A stretch of DNA of 64,000 nt from Fimbriiglobus ruber. GTDB taxonomy: Bacteria; Planctomycetota; Planctomycetia; Gemmatales; Gemmataceae. Below the pieces are notes generated by a model. That model was given only the letters and a program-made list of their open reading frames with translations. It ran no database searches and was not told where the DNA came from. The DNA is taken from contig NZ_NIDE01000017.1 in assembly GCF_002197845.1 (NCBI RefSeq), positions 310,001 through 374,000 on the forward strand, read 5' to 3'. The first letter of the stretch is position 1. The number at the start of each line of letters is the position of its first letter. Below are positions 18,065 to 28,366 of the stretch, piece after piece. The position numbers and the translations under genes are program-made.

Positions 18065-18985
18065 CTAACACCCACCCCACACGCGGACCGGGATGCCGTC
18101 GCGTGAGCCGCTCCAGAAGGGGTTCACGCACGTTCGCGTCAGAAGGTTCTTCCAGAGCAGCGCGTTCGTAAACGTCTCGTCGTCCGGGCTGAACAACGAA
18201 AAAACGTTCCGGGACGCCACGAGGATCATTTTCTGCTTCGCCCGGCTGACCGCGACCGTCAGCCGGCGGGGGTCGAGGAGGAACCCGGCCGGCGCGAGCA
18301 GGTACCCGCGGTCGCTCTCGGTCGCGCTGACCAGGACGACCGTTCGCTCCCCGCCCTGGAACCGCTCGACCGTGTCCACCGCCGACCGGGCCGGTAGGCC
18401 GGTCGCCGGATCGATCACGCACAGTTCGGGAAACGCGTGCCGGAGGGCCGCCCGCTGAGCCCGGTGCGGAACCACGACCCCGAGCCCTCGGCCGGATCGA
18501 GCCCGTGGCCCGCAGGACGGGGCCGATCAGCTCCTGCTCGAACCGGTTCCGCACCTGGCTGCCCCCTCGTCGTGGACCACCACGATCAGCGGGTACGTCG
18601 GGGCGAGGACGGCCGCGGTGAAGACGTCTCCACCCGGGCGGGCGTTGAGGACGGTGGTGTTCTTCGAGTGGTACGCGATCCCGTCGTGCCGGTAGATTTC
18701 CTGTCGCGGGAACTCGGCCATCGCCCCGTGCAGGCGGAAGCTCTCGGCGAACCGGATCATCGGCAGGTTCTGCGCGCGCAGGGTGTCGAACAGGCTCCGG
18801 TACGCCTGGAACTGGCGGAACGTCCGGCGGGCCTCGGCGTCCCAGTCGTGCTTCACGATCGGCGGCATCTGTCGGTGCTCCCCGACCACCACGATGAGGG
18901 CCTCGGCCTTGAGCGGCAGTGCCGCCATCAGCGCCTCCGGCAGGTTCATCTGGGACGCCTCGCCCAAAACCAAGAGTAGCGTATA
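18065..18985 (-). pseudogene. Superfamily 1 helicase (DNA2/NAM7-like), C-terminal fragment
   Basis: The minus-strand reading begins at the IS3 end (about 18985) with LVLGEASQMNLPEAL (motif II region; the expected D of DEASQ reads G), then VVVGEHRQMPPI (motif III), motif-IV-like sequence FAESFRLHGAM, VDTVERFQGGERTVVLVSATESD (motif V) and LTVAVSRAKQKMILV (motif VI). One frame break is at a G5 run near 18555, where one extra base restores QVRNRFEQELIGPVL; another is near 18500. The ATP-binding Walker A half is missing, apparently removed by the IS3 insertion. Confidence 0.75.
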
Positions 18986-18986
18986 G

Positions 18987-19336
18987 TGGACCCCGAAAAC
19001 TGGACCACGAGTAGAACTCCTTTGTGGGGGGATTCGACCGTGGCCGCCCAAGGGGTATGCGAATGAATAAGAGCCCGCGGGTGCATACGCCCGCGTTCAA
19101 GGCGCCGGTGGCATTGGCGGCGTTGAAGGGGATCAGACGCTGAGTGAGATTGCGGCGCCGTTCCAAGTCCACGTCAAGCTCTTGTAGGCGTGGAAGAAGC
19201 AACTGTTGGAGCAGGCCGCCTCTGTATTTGCGAGCAGTGTCAAGCCGATGTCGCTCAAGGAATCCGAGGCCAAGCAGGCGGAGTTGTTCGAGCAGATTGG
19301 TCGCCTGAAGATGGAGTTGGAGTGGTTGAAAAAAAA
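18987..19336 (+). mobile_element. IS3-family element, 5' fragment
   Basis: Begins with the IS3-type terminal sequence TGGACCCCGAAAACTGGACC at 18987, which cuts the helicase gene. It carries only orfA. The rest of the element, including orfB, is replaced at the CTAG at 19337 by the next insertion. Confidence 0.7.
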
Positions 19337-19342
19337 CTAGGC
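19063..19342 (+). pseudogene. IS3 orfA, broken
   Basis: ATG 19063 gives MNKSPRVHTPAFKAPVALAALKG. A one-base loss in a G4 run near 19126 and an in-frame TAG near 19187 interrupt the frame. The remaining codons read TLSEIAAPFQVH...AWKKQLLEQAASVF and RLKMELEWLKKN, a typical IS3 OrfA with HTH and leucine zipper. An A8 run before 19337 is where OrfA-B frameshifting would normally occur. Confidence 0.7.
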
Positions 19343-20914
19343 CGGCAAACTCAGCTGGTTGAGCTTAATTTCCAAGTCTTTCAAGTATCCCTCGGGATCG
19401 CGGCGGAACCTCGTCTGCTCGACCCGCCGCTGCCGCCGCTCCTCCAACGCGGCTCGTAACTGCTTCCACTGGGCCGGGTTCGCGCCCGCCAAATCGGCCG
19501 CCGTCACCTTCTGGCGGCGGGTCGCCAGCCCGGCCACCAGGCGGGCCGAACCCCGCAGGACCAATGCCGGTGACGCTCCCTTCCGGCCGGTCGCCCGCCG
19601 CTCATGATACCGGTGGCTGCCGAACGCTTGCTCCAGGTCGTTGTTCGTCCGCGGCAGGTCCGGGGTGTCATAACACGCGAACAGCCCGGGCCCGTAACTC
19701 CGACTCACTTTCACGAAGTGATCGCCCCCCTCGGCCAGACCACCGGCCGCTTTCCGGTGTCGCCGCATGGCCCCCAAGAGGCCCCCCAACTTCGCCCGGA
19801 TGACGGCCCCGGGGGTGTCCTCCAATCCCAGGATGTGGGCCGCCTGATGGACCCAAGGCGAACGCCGTCCGGACGGGCAGCCAGAGGTCGAGTGTCGCTT
19901 CCAACCCCCGGTCGAGGAGGCCCTTCAGTTTCCGGAGTTCGGTCGGGACCCCCCTTTTTCCTCGGCCCGGCCGAGGCTCTCCTGGATCGCCGTGAGGCGA
20001 TCGTGGAGTTGGAGGCCGGCCATCGTCCGTTAGGGCACTCCGAACGGCCGAACAATACCCCCGAATCGCGTCGGCCGCGGGGTCCGCTCGATCCCGCGGA
20101 TCCCCCGGACCGTCTTCTTGAGTTCCTTCTTGGCGTGCCGGTCGGCCTCGTCGATCGGGCGGGCCGCCTCCCGCAGGAAGTGGAACGGGCACCGTTGGTA
20201 GGGCGTGTCCGGGAACACGGCGGCGACCGCCTTGCGGATCGAGGTCTGGCCATCGGACACGATCCCGGCGACCGGGACCGGACACGCCGCCTTCACCGCC
20301 GCCAGGAGTTCCCCGAGGTCCTGATGGCGGGCCGACAGGAGGCTCTCGGCCAACAGGAGCTCGCCCGACAAGCAATCCCGGATGACCCACAGGACTTCAT
20401 GTCCGACATCCGGTTGCAACCCGTCGGCCCCCAGAAGGATCCGCCCCTGACGACCGAGAATCGTCCGCAACCGGCGATCGTCGGCCAGAGCCACGGCCAG
20501 CAACTCGTCGTACCGGTCGAGTAGGTTGGTGACCGTCCGCTCGACGATCGTCACCCCACGGCCGACCAGGTGGGCTCGGATCTCGGGGATCGACCGGTGT
20601 TCGGTGTACCGGAGAGCCCCGATGAGGGCGATCACGTCGAGCCCGAACTCGTGCCGGGGGAGAACACTGGCGCCTTCGGCCTCGGGCGGTACGCGGCGGT
20701 GGGCCACACACCCGTACTGGTGACACCGGCGGACGGTGAGGTGCAGATGGGTAATCCCGGCGAGCGTGTGAACCGTCCGCGGGTTCGCGTAATCGGCCCG
20801 CATCGGCCCCCCGCAGTGGGGGCAGTCGGTCCGCTCCGGGGTCAGGTGGCGGGTAATCGTCGGCTCGCCCGACTTCGCGGTCTTGACCATGGGCCACACT
20901 CCTTGTGAACCCAA
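19337..20914 (-). pseudogene. ISL3/MULE-like DDE transposase, frameshifted
   Basis: N-terminal part 20914-20030: zinc-binding CPHCGGPM and RRCHQYGC; HTH-like region RSIPEIRAHLVGRGVTIVER; first acid in LLGADGLQPD; second acid in VAGIVSDGQTSIRKAV; CPFHFLREAARPIDEAD. C-terminal part 19825-19337: TNNDLEQAFGSHRYHERR (candidate catalytic Glu) and VAGLATRRQKVTAADL. Between 20045 and 19830 the reading shifts at least twice, so this copy is probably dead. DDE enzymes of this kind use two metal ions to cut and join element ends. Confidence 0.65.
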
Positions 20915-20959
20915 AAACTAACCGAATTCGCGACTTACAGTCCAGGTCCGTTTGCTACC
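19341..20959 (-). mobile_element. CTAG-flanked IS with a zinc-finger DDE transposase
   Basis: Flanked by CTAG at 19337-19340 and 20960-20963. The ends are imperfectly inverted and share GCAAAC and CTGG. The interior is one transposase on the minus strand. The family is not certain: the layout resembles ISL3 or MULE-type elements. It is inserted in the IS3 fragment. Confidence 0.6.
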
Positions 20960-20971
20960 CTAGAAAAAAAG

Positions 20972-22772
20972 GGGCGCACGACACGGTTTGCAGCTGGTCG
21001 AGAGCGGTGATACTGTGAGGGGTTGAAAACCCTCGTCGCCCATCCGCGCAACCCATTCCGGGAGTTTCGGATGAGTACGCTCAAATCGCCATTCCCGTAA
21101 CTTGAAGCGTTGATGAACGTGGTCCGTGGGACCGCGAAATCCGTCGTCGACAAGACGTATGGGCTCGACGGGCCGGCGTGGGGGACGACGTTCGCGGAAC
21201 TAGAAGAACTGGCGGTCCAGGTCGGGCGCGTGTTGGCCCAACAGATCGTCACCGAAACCCTCGCCCGACAAGCCACACAGCCGGTCCCGGCGGCCGACCA
21301 GACGTGTCCCACCTGCGGGCAGGTGGGCACGCCCGCGGACCCCGAACCCCGGACTGTCACGACCCGGGCCGGGGACGCCCAGTGGGACGAACCGGAGCGG
21401 TATTGCCGTCGCGGCCGGCGATCTTTTTTTCCCCCAGTCCAAGCGCCTGGGCCTGGACCGCGGGCGGTATTCGCCGGCCGTCCTCCAACTCATCGTGTAC
21501 GCCGGCGGGACGACCCCGTCGTTCCGACAGGCCCACGAGGCGCTCGCCCACTTAGCGAATCTACCGGTGTCGATCAAACAGGTGGAACGCGTCGTCCACG
21601 CGATCGGGGGTGAGCGGTGCGCCGAGCGGGAGGCGGCCGTTCGGGCGTACCAGGAGTTACCGTTAGCGGCCCGCAAAGCCGCTCCGGTGGGGGTTCCCGC
21701 GCCCGAGGCGGTGGTCGTCCAGACGGACGGTGGCCGGCTCCAGATCCGCGATCCTCGGGCCGGCCCGCGCGCCCCGGACGCGGGTCGGCCCGAGGCCGCC
21801 GGATCGGACGACGAGACCCCGGAGGCTCCCGGCGGGGACAACGATCCGGGGCGGACGAACCATTGGCGGGAAGACAAGGTCGGATACCTGGGGGTGATCC
21901 CGACGCCGCAGCCGACGGCCGATCCGTGCCCCCTCATTCCCGGGCATTTCGTGGATGCCGTCCGGGTGTCGAAGTTAGCGGCGGAGATCAAGGGGCCGTC
22001 GGGAGCCACGACCGGGGAACCACCTCCCGCGTCGTCCGCGGATGTCGCGGCCGCCCCGACCGATCCGCGGTACGAGGCCCCGGAACTGGCCCGCCGGAGC
22101 GTGGTCGCGACCCGATCGCCGGCCGGGGCGTTCGGCGCCCCGTTGTCCCAGGCGGCGTGGGCTCGGGGGTTCTACGCGGCCACCCGGCGGGCCTTCGTGG
22201 CGGACGGGTCGAGTACCAACTGGGGGATCTGGTGTCGGTACTTCGCGTCGTTCCTCCCGATCCTCGATTTCATCCACGCGTTGACGTCTGTCTATCAAGC
22301 GGCGATGGCCGGTCGTTCGGTCGCCGACGGGTGGGCGGATTACGAGACGTGGATCGGGCAGGTGTGGGCCGGCCAGATCGACGCCGTGATCACGGCCGTG
22401 AAGGTCCGCCAGACGACATTGGGGCCGAAGGCTCCGGACGAACTCGACACGCGTCCGCGGTCGAAGGTGGCCGAGACGGTCGGCGATCTCGAGAACCAGA
22501 AGGCGCGGAGGAACGATCCGGCGTATCGCGCGGCCGGGTTACCGATCACGTCGTGCCACGTCGAATCCACGATCAAACAGATCAACCAGCGGGTCAAAGG
22601 GACCGAGACGTTCTGGACGGAAGCGGGTGCGGAGGCGATCCTCCAGATTCGGGCCGACCTGCTGAGCGAAACCGAACCGCTGGCCGCATTCTGGGACCGC
22701 CGCCAGGAGAATCAGACCGGCGAACGCATACAAAAATCGCTCGCCGCCTAGCACATACCGTGTCGTGCGCCC
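20972..22772 (+). mobile_element. ISKra4-like insertion sequence
   Basis: Left end GGGCGCACGACACGGT at 20972 and its reverse complement ending at 22772 bracket a single transposase. The next element starts at the very next base (22773), so the two insertions are exactly back to back. An A7 run precedes the left end. Confidence 0.65.
21110..22751 (+). pseudogene. ISKra4/UPF0236-like transposase with one frame break
   Basis: Codons from about 21110 read NVVRGTAKSVVDKTYGLDG, a zinc pair (TCPTCGQVG) and WDEPERYCRRGRRSFF. At a T7C5 run (21426-21437) the frame moves by +1 to QSKRLGLDRGRYSPAVLQLIVYAGG and stays open to 22751. Landmarks after that: VVVQTDGGRLQIRD (first acid), FVADGSSTNWGIW (second acid) and TSCHVESTIKQINQRVKGTE (acid region). 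The C-terminus NRRVKGTE/FW resembles UPF0236 and ISKra4 transposases. Either the run is a programmed site or this copy is disrupted; a related intact transposase follows directly. Confidence 0.65.
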
Positions 22773-24191
22773 GTGCCGCTGTAGATTTTGGCGGGCGGTT
22801 CCGGGTATCAGTTTTGCCCCCGGTGCCCGTTTTCGGAGGCAAGGATGCCGACGCTCACGATCGAGTACCAGACGGATGCGGAACGGATGGCTTTCGAACA
22901 GGCTATCGCGTACGTTCAGAACCTGAACCAACTGGCACACACCGCCGAACACGGGACCGTCCTGGCGGTCTGCGAGCAACTCGCCCTGAGCGGCGGGCGG
23001 CAACTCCTCCGCGAGACCCTGGCGGCCACCCTCCAGACCCGGGCCGACACGACCGACGCGAAAAAAAAAGTTCCCGGCCACCGCCGCAAGGGGCGGCACA
23101 CCCGTTGGATTTTGACCGCCCTCGGCACCCTCCGCTTCGGTCGGCAGTACACCACCACCGCCGACGGCGGACACTTCCTCGCCGACGACACCCTCGGCAT
23201 CGACGGTTACGTGAGCCCGGCCGCCGAGCGCATGGCCGTGTTCGCCGGCACCCGGGATTCGTTCGCCCACGCCCAGCACACCCTGCGGGAATTGTGCGGT
23301 TGGCACCTCGACGATGAGGTCATCCGCCAGCTCACGCACGCGGCCGCCCGTCGCGCCACGGCTCACCGCGAGACGCGGACCGACGACGAACGTATGGCCC
23401 GGGCACCCGGCGACCTCGAAGTCGCCATCGACGCCGGTAAGGTCAACACCGACACGGGCTGGCGGGACGTCAAACTGGCCGTCTTTTGCCGGCGGAAAGC
23501 GGGGCCGCCGGTGGGGTTGGACCAGTGGAAGGACCGGACACTTCCTACCCCGTCGGTCCGCGCGGTGGTCGCCGCGATTGAAGAAGCGAGTGCGTTCGCC
23601 GGACGGGTGCGGGCCGAGTCGGATCGACTGAATGTCACGACCGCCGCCGACCTCACGGTCCTGGGCGACGGGGCCGAGTGGATCTGGAATCTGAGCGCGG
23701 CCGTCGTCCCCCAGGCGGCCGGGGTCCTGGATGCCTTCCACGCCATCGCGCATGTGGCGGACGCGGTGAAGGCGATCTGGACCGAGCCATCGGCCGCGGC
23801 CGAGCGGATCGCCACCGGCCGGCGGGCGTTGCTGGGCCAGGGCAAGGTCGGGATCGAAACGTGGATCGCGGATCGGTTCGGCGAGTTGCCGGCGGGGGCG
23901 GATGGCGAACCGCTGATCGGTCTGGCCACGGATCTGCTGCCGCACGCGACGCGACGCGAGTATGCCTCTCGGCTGGCCCGAGGCCGGAGCATTGGCAGCG
24001 GGCTGGTGGAAGGGTCGATCAAGCAGTTCGTCAACCGGCGTCTGAAGCAGACCGGGGCGAAGTGGAAGGTCGCCCACGTCGGCCCGCTGGTGGAATTGGC
24101 CGCGTTGATCGACACGCCCGATTGGAATACGCTCTGGGTCGCAGCATAAATCGCGTACCAAACCCCCAACGCCAAAACCTACAGGGGCACC
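22773..24191 (+). mobile_element. ISKra4-like insertion sequence (second type)
   Basis: Inverted ends GTGCCGCTGTAGATTTTGGCG at 22773 and a near-perfect inverse ending at 24191 enclose one intact transposase. It abuts the previous element with no spacer. Confidence 0.7.
22845..24149 (+). CDS. ISKra4-family-like transposase, intact
   Basis: 434 residues from ATG 22845, chosen because GGAGGCAAGG precedes it. DDE-type landmarks: LEVAIDAGKVNTDTGWRDVKLAVF (first Asp), LTVLGDGAEWIWNL (second Asp), VLDAFHAIAHVADAVKAIW, and GRSIGSGLVEGSIKQFVNRRLKQTGAKW (Glu). An A9 run (about 23063-23071) lies inside the frame without breaking it. The enzyme should excise and insert the surrounding element. Downstream is an IS630. 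Confidence 0.8.
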   Translation: MPTLTIEYQTDAERMAFEQAIAYVQNLNQLAHTAEHGTVLAVCEQLALSGGRQLLRETLAATLQTRADTTDAKKKVPGHRRKGRHTRWILTALGTLRFGRQYTTTADGGHFLADDTLGIDGYVSPAAERMAVFAGTRDSFAHAQHTLRELCGWHLDDEVIRQLTHAAARRATAHRETRTDDERMARAPGDLEVAIDAGKVNTDTGWRDVKLAVFCRRKAGPPVGLDQWKDRTLPTPSVRAVVAAIEEASAFAGRVRAESDRLNVTTAADLTVLGDGAEWIWNLSAAVVPQAAGVLDAFHAIAHVADAVKAIWTEPSAAAERIATGRRALLGQGKVGIETWIADRFGELPAGADGEPLIGLATDLLPHATRREYASRLARGRSIGSGLVEGSIKQFVNRRLKQTGAKWKVAHVGPLVELAALIDTPDWNTLWVAA

Positions 24192-24222
24192 CTTGTGTCA
24201 CTTCAGGGGAGTCCGAGAATAA

Positions 24223-25611
24223 ATCACCCTGGCTGAATCGAGCCGCCATGCGTGTGGGTAGGTCGCCATGTTCACACGTTTAACGGTCGACCGGCGTACG
24301 TCCATTTGTACGGCTTCGCCATCGTGTCGTTGTAATAGTCGATGAACTTCAGAATCCGATCCCGCAAGTCGGTCGTCGAACGGAACACGCCGCGGCGGAT
24401 CACGCGGCGACTCAGGACGCTGAACCAGATCTCAATCTGATTCAACCACGAGGTGTGTTTCGGCACGTACACGAACCGCACGCGGTGGCTCCGGTCGCTC
24501 AAGAATGCCTTCCGGGTCGCCACCGATTTCAGCACCCCGCTCTCCCCCTTCACACCGAGGGTGTCGGCCGGGATGCCGCAGAAGCCCGCGATCGGCAGCA
24601 CCAGGGTGGCCGAACAGTGGGTGGTCAAGTTGTCGGCCACGAAGATCCCACCGGCCGTCGGGTCCGTCGCGAGGGTGCCCGGGATGTGGGTGGCGAAGTC
24701 GACTTCCCCCCGCGTCTGTTGAACGGTCGGAGCGATCACGTCGCCCATTGCGACTTCGAAGTTACCGATCAGCACTTGGGTGCCGTGCCGCGTGTATTCG
24801 ACCTCGCGTCGTTCGATCGGGCCGGGCCGCATCGGCTTGGTCGGGGCCTTCGGTTCGAGCGCCTGGATACTCGTCTTCTCGTCGACGCACACCGTGTGAA
24901 TGCCCTCGACATCCAGCCGTTTCGGCGCGGCCCGATCCGTTTCGCACACGTCACGCACTTGCGGCTCGAAGGCGGCCCCGTCCTTGGGTTTGGCGTTGAG
25001 CCAGTACCGGCTCTTGTGTGGCGGAAGGGCCGCCGTCTTTTAAAAAACGTCCAACGTGTCGGACGGAAATCGAGGGAACAATGCCGCGTTGGATGACTTC
25101 GTCGGCCAGTTCGCGGGGCGTCCAGTGTGTCACCGGCCGCCCCGATTTCTCCGGGGGTTCGCAAGCCACCGCCAGGATCTGGGCGATCTGCTCGGCCGTG
25201 AACGTGCCCCCGCAACCGGCCCGTGGCAAATCGCCGAGGACCTCTTCGATGGCGTCACGCAACGCGGGCGGTTTCTCCACACATTCGATGACCGTCAACC
25301 GCGGGAAGGCTTTTTGCCAGCGCGTCCGCCAGATGCCGACGCCGTGCCGCTCACACCGAAGCTTTTGGGCGCTCTCTTCGTTCGTGAGCCCTTCGAAGGC
25401 GAGCAGGATGATTTCCGCGCGGTGGGCGAGCCCTTGTGGACAGTTCCGGGAGAACGCCATCGTTTGCAGTACCTGTTGCTGCCGTTCAGTGATGACGACC
25501 TTGGCTGCCATCCCGGGCATAACATCTCCTCCGCCGGTACGATCGTGCCGTCCGTGAGAGAAGATGGCATAGTCAGCTCGCGGATGGAAGCCCGATTCAG
25601 CCAGGGTGATC
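24223..25611 (-). mobile_element. IS630-family element (type a)
   Basis: Ends ATCACCCTGGCTGAATCG (left, from 24224) and the inverse ending at 25610 are near perfect; both are bordered by TA (24221-24222 and 25612-25613), the TA duplication of IS630/Tc1-mariner elements. The right-hand TA is also the left TA of the next IS630. Confidence 0.8.
24272..25520 (-). CDS. IS630 transposase encoded in two frames (orfA + orfB)
   Basis: OrfA (25520-24951 minus) holds the HTH part: VITERQQQVLQTMAFSRN, LTNEESAQKLRCERHGVGIWRTRW. OrfB (open from about 25042 to 24272) holds the DDE part: VCVDEKTSIQALEP, GGIFVADNLTTHCSA, and FVYVPKHTSWLNQIEIWFSVL with the last acid. The frames meet at TTTTTTAAAAG (25037-25047 on the minus strand), where the shift is +1 (or -2). 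IS630 members often need a frameshift or slippage in such runs to make the full enzyme. It may be functional this way, or it may carry a single indel. Confidence 0.75.
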
Positions 25612-25613
25612 TA

Positions 25614-26996
25614 GTGGGTCACTTGCCTCGAACGTGGCCATAACTTCGGCGCCGGATCGGTTGGCGGGTAAAGGCTCCCGAGCCACCGACGGCGTGCCGT
25701 CGCTCGCGCTGCGCCTTCCGCCGGGCGGCCCGCTTGCCGCCCCAGACGAACGGCGTCGGGGACGCGTTCCAGTGCTTCGCCACTGACTCGAACCGGCTGA
25801 TGATCTCGGCCGGGTTGGTTGGATACTCCCCGGCCAACGCCCGCCGCTTGAGTACCCGCTGGATGCTCTCGGCTATGTTCAGCCACGACCCGCTGACGGG
25901 CGTGAATAGGGGCATAATCCCGTGGGCGAACAGCCACAGCACCAATGCCGGCGTCTTGTGACCGGCCAAGTTGTCCAGCACCAACAGAACCCGCAACGGG
26001 GGCAACTCGGCCGGGAGGGTGATCGGTTGGATCAGGCCCGCCTGCCACCGCTCCCATGCCGCCCGCGACCGGTCCACCGTGGGCGGTGGGTCCGGGAGAT
26101 CGGCCAGGATGGCAGACAACTCCCGCTTCAGCCACGGGTGCAATACGGTATTCGGGCAGGTCGTCGTTCCCTCCACCCGGACGTGCCCATCAGCCGGGCG
26201 GAACAGGGTGAGTACCTTGGCCGTCCCGCCGCGCACGTACTCGTGCGGTTGCCGGGCCGGGTGGCCCTCCGGTTGCCACGACTCGCCCGGGTGCGGGACA
26301 GCCTGGAACGGCCCAGCCTCGTCCTCGCACCAGACCTCCAGCCCCAGAGACGCGCCCAGGGTGTACGCGTCCGCGATCAGCTTTTTTTGGCGAGGCGTTC
26401 GGGTCGATGACGGTCGCCACACCGGCCTTGCGCGTGCGAACCGCGGACCCGGTCGGGCACCACGTGCGTGTCCGCTGGAATGTGTACCCGGCATCGTGGA
26501 GGGCTCGCCAGATGGTGAACGTCGAGACCTTCGGCCGTCCGTCGGGTGCGGCCCGGAGGACCCGACGCAGAATCGTCAGCGACCAGGTCGCGGTGCCATC
26601 AGCCTCGGGTGTCGGAGTGCGTGCCGCCTCCCGCAGGATACGTTGCCGTGCGGTGTCGGCGTGTGCCCGCCGCCGTGACGCGGGTCGAGTACGATCAATC
26701 CCTCCCGATTGAATCGGGCCACGAGGTGGGAGACGGCATCGCCGCTCTGACGTCCGGCCGCCCGGGCGGCCTGCTGATAGTCCGAGCCGTCCGCCACGGT
26801 CAGGAGCATGAGAGCGCGAGTGACACGGACGGCCGGGGCAGCCGAACTGCGGCTGATCTGAATCAGATCCTGGCGCTCATCCGCCGTGAGGGAACGGAGC
26901 GGATCCTTCCGACGGCGTGACATGGCAGCTCCTCAGGGGTTACACCCACAGTAGCCGTTGTTGCGATTATGGCCACGTTCGAGGCAAGTGACCCAC
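25614..26996 (-). mobile_element. IS630-family element (type b)
   Basis: Perfect inverted ends beginning GTGGGTCACTTGCCTCGAAC at 25614 and inverted at the right end, with TA on both sides (25612-25613, 26997-26998). Same type, judged by ends and protein, as the element at 31.8-33.2 kb. Confidence 0.85.
25619..26923 (-). pseudogene. IS630 transposase, orfA frameshifted
   Basis: OrfA begins at 26923 ([23 protein letters not shown] segment [21 protein letters not shown]) but leaves frame near 26670. The correct codons resume as [30 protein letters not shown] through [12 protein letters not shown]. At A7G (26392-26399) a -1 slip leads into orfB, open to 25619: [49 protein letters not shown]. The A7G slip is normal for the family; the indel near 26670 probably kills this copy. 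The intact relative at 31839-33151 provides the comparison. Confidence 0.75.
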
Positions 26997-26998
26997 TA

Positions 26999-28234
26999 GT
27001 GTTCCCGGCACGAAAACTTGCAACGAATTCATGCCTCGTGCTTTGCAAACCACTGACGCATCTTCTGATTGGTCCAAGTCCACTCAAAGGGATGGGCGTA
27101 GCGGCGGTTGTACTCGGGGCCAGAAGCCAATACATGGGTCTTAAACTCCTCCTGACTCTTCCATGACGATCGTTTTAGGTAATAATGTTTGAATGCATGG
27201 ATCAGTATTTCTGCCTGATTCAGCCACGAGGCGTTGGCCGGCGTGTACCGCGGCTTCCACCATCCACCACGGTCGCCAAAATAGCTCCGCGTGCTGGCGG
27301 CTACGTGGCTCGACCCACCGTCCTGGATCAGGAAGATCCCGTGCAACTCCTTGTGTTGCCGACGAAACAGTTCCAACTCCGGGCGATCGTGTTCGGCGTC
27401 GTTGCTCGCCAGGAAGGCCAATTCCATCAAGCCGCTATGCACCACCAGGAACACCAGCATGTTGACCGTCCCGTGCCGGGTGTAGTCGAACTCCTGTTGC
27501 TCGATCGACCCGGGGATGGCTCGGCGGAGCGGGTCACGCTCCAAAACTTGGAACGTCGGGATCTCATCGACGCACACGACCCAAGTGCCCCGCTGGGCCA
27601 ACCGCGACGCATTGGCATAGCACCAAAGGACTTGCTCCGCCCTTTCCTTGAATCGAGCGTCCAGTCGCGGCGTCTTCCAGTAGCGGGTGCGATGGGGCTG
27701 CAAATCGACATCGGCCAAGATGTTTCGCACGGCCCGGGGGCTGATACCCGCAACGATTCCATCGCTGACGGCCTGGCAGGCCAGGTCGTCACTGGACCAA
27801 TGGGTGATGTGCAACCCCCTGGCTATGGGCTCCAGACAGGCCAGTTCGACGATCTGTGCCCGTTGCACAGGGGTGATGCTCATGTCGCGCCCAGAGTGGT
27901 CTTGCCTGTGATCGGCAAGCAAGCCGCTCAGCCCCAGGTTGCGATAGCGTTGGCACGTCCGCCAGACGGTAGACGCATCACAACCCAGTTGGGAAGCGAG
28001 GACTTCTTGCCGCTCACCCGAAGCCATACCCAGGATGATTCGAGCACGCCGAACTTGATACCAAGGCGACGTGTCCCGGTGAGCCACCCGCTCCAACTCG
28101 ATGACCTCCGAAGAGGGGATGGTCAACGCTTCAGGCTTGCGTCCTCGCATATCCGGCCTCGCACACCACTACCGACCACAAGTTCAGCGTACCAGGCCGC
28201 CGGAATTCATTGCAAGTTTTCGTGCCGACGACAC
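26999..28234 (-). mobile_element. IS630-family element (type c)
   Basis: Ends share CGGCACGAAAACTTGCAA in inverted orientation (26999-27035 and 28200-28234). TA borders lie at 26997-26998 and 28235-28236. The left TA is shared with the type b element. Confidence 0.8.
27029..28150 (-). CDS. IS630 transposase, intact single frame
   Basis: 373 residues. The N-terminal HTH_29/Homeodomain-like region has LGCDASTVWRTCQRYRNLGLSGL (residues about 50-75) and a second winged part SPRAVRNILADVDLQPHRTRYW. The DDE core reads GTWVVCVDEIPTFQVLERDP (first Asp), HGIFLIQDGGSSHVAASTR (second Asp) and TPANASWLNQAEILIHAF (third acid). Unlike the two other IS630 types it needs no frameshift. Start 28150 is followed by a basic residue run MRGRKPEAL. 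Likely active. Confidence 0.88.
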   Translation of the reverse strand: MRGRKPEALTIPSSEVIELERVAHRDTSPWYQVRRARIILGMASGERQEVLASQLGCDASTVWRTCQRYRNLGLSGLLADHRQDHSGRDMSITPVQRAQIVELACLEPIARGLHITHWSSDDLACQAVSDGIVAGISPRAVRNILADVDLQPHRTRYWKTPRLDARFKERAEQVLWCYANASRLAQRGTWVVCVDEIPTFQVLERDPLRRAIPGSIEQQEFDYTRHGTVNMLVFLVVHSGLMELAFLASNDAEHDRPELELFRRQHKELHGIFLIQDGGSSHVAASTRSYFGDRGGWWKPRYTPANASWLNQAEILIHAFKHYYLKRSSWKSQEEFKTHVLASGPEYNRRYAHPFEWTWTNQKMRQWFAKHEA

Positions 28235-28289
28235 TAGTCCTTAACCAAGCGTCGCCATTGGCAAATTGACGTTGGAGAAAAACGAAAAG

Positions 28290-28366
28290 CTTGAAATCCT
28301 TCGTGTTTTCCGGTGTTTGTAGGGTTGCAGAGTCCACAACCACCGGAAAACACGAAGGACTTCAAG
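28290..28366 (+). promoter_or_regulatory. Long hairpin covering the IS1380 start site
   Basis: A 26-bp stem (28290-28315 against 28341-28366, one mismatch) with a 25-base loop ends on the first base of the GTG start codon and buries the AAGGA Shine-Dalgarno bases. Transcripts entering from outside the element would fold this stem and hide the start. A promoter located inside the loop would escape. Hairpins of this kind that block read-through translation are known in IS10 and IS50. The same structure is present in the copy at 62 kb and, in weaker form, at 53 kb. Confidence 0.65.
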
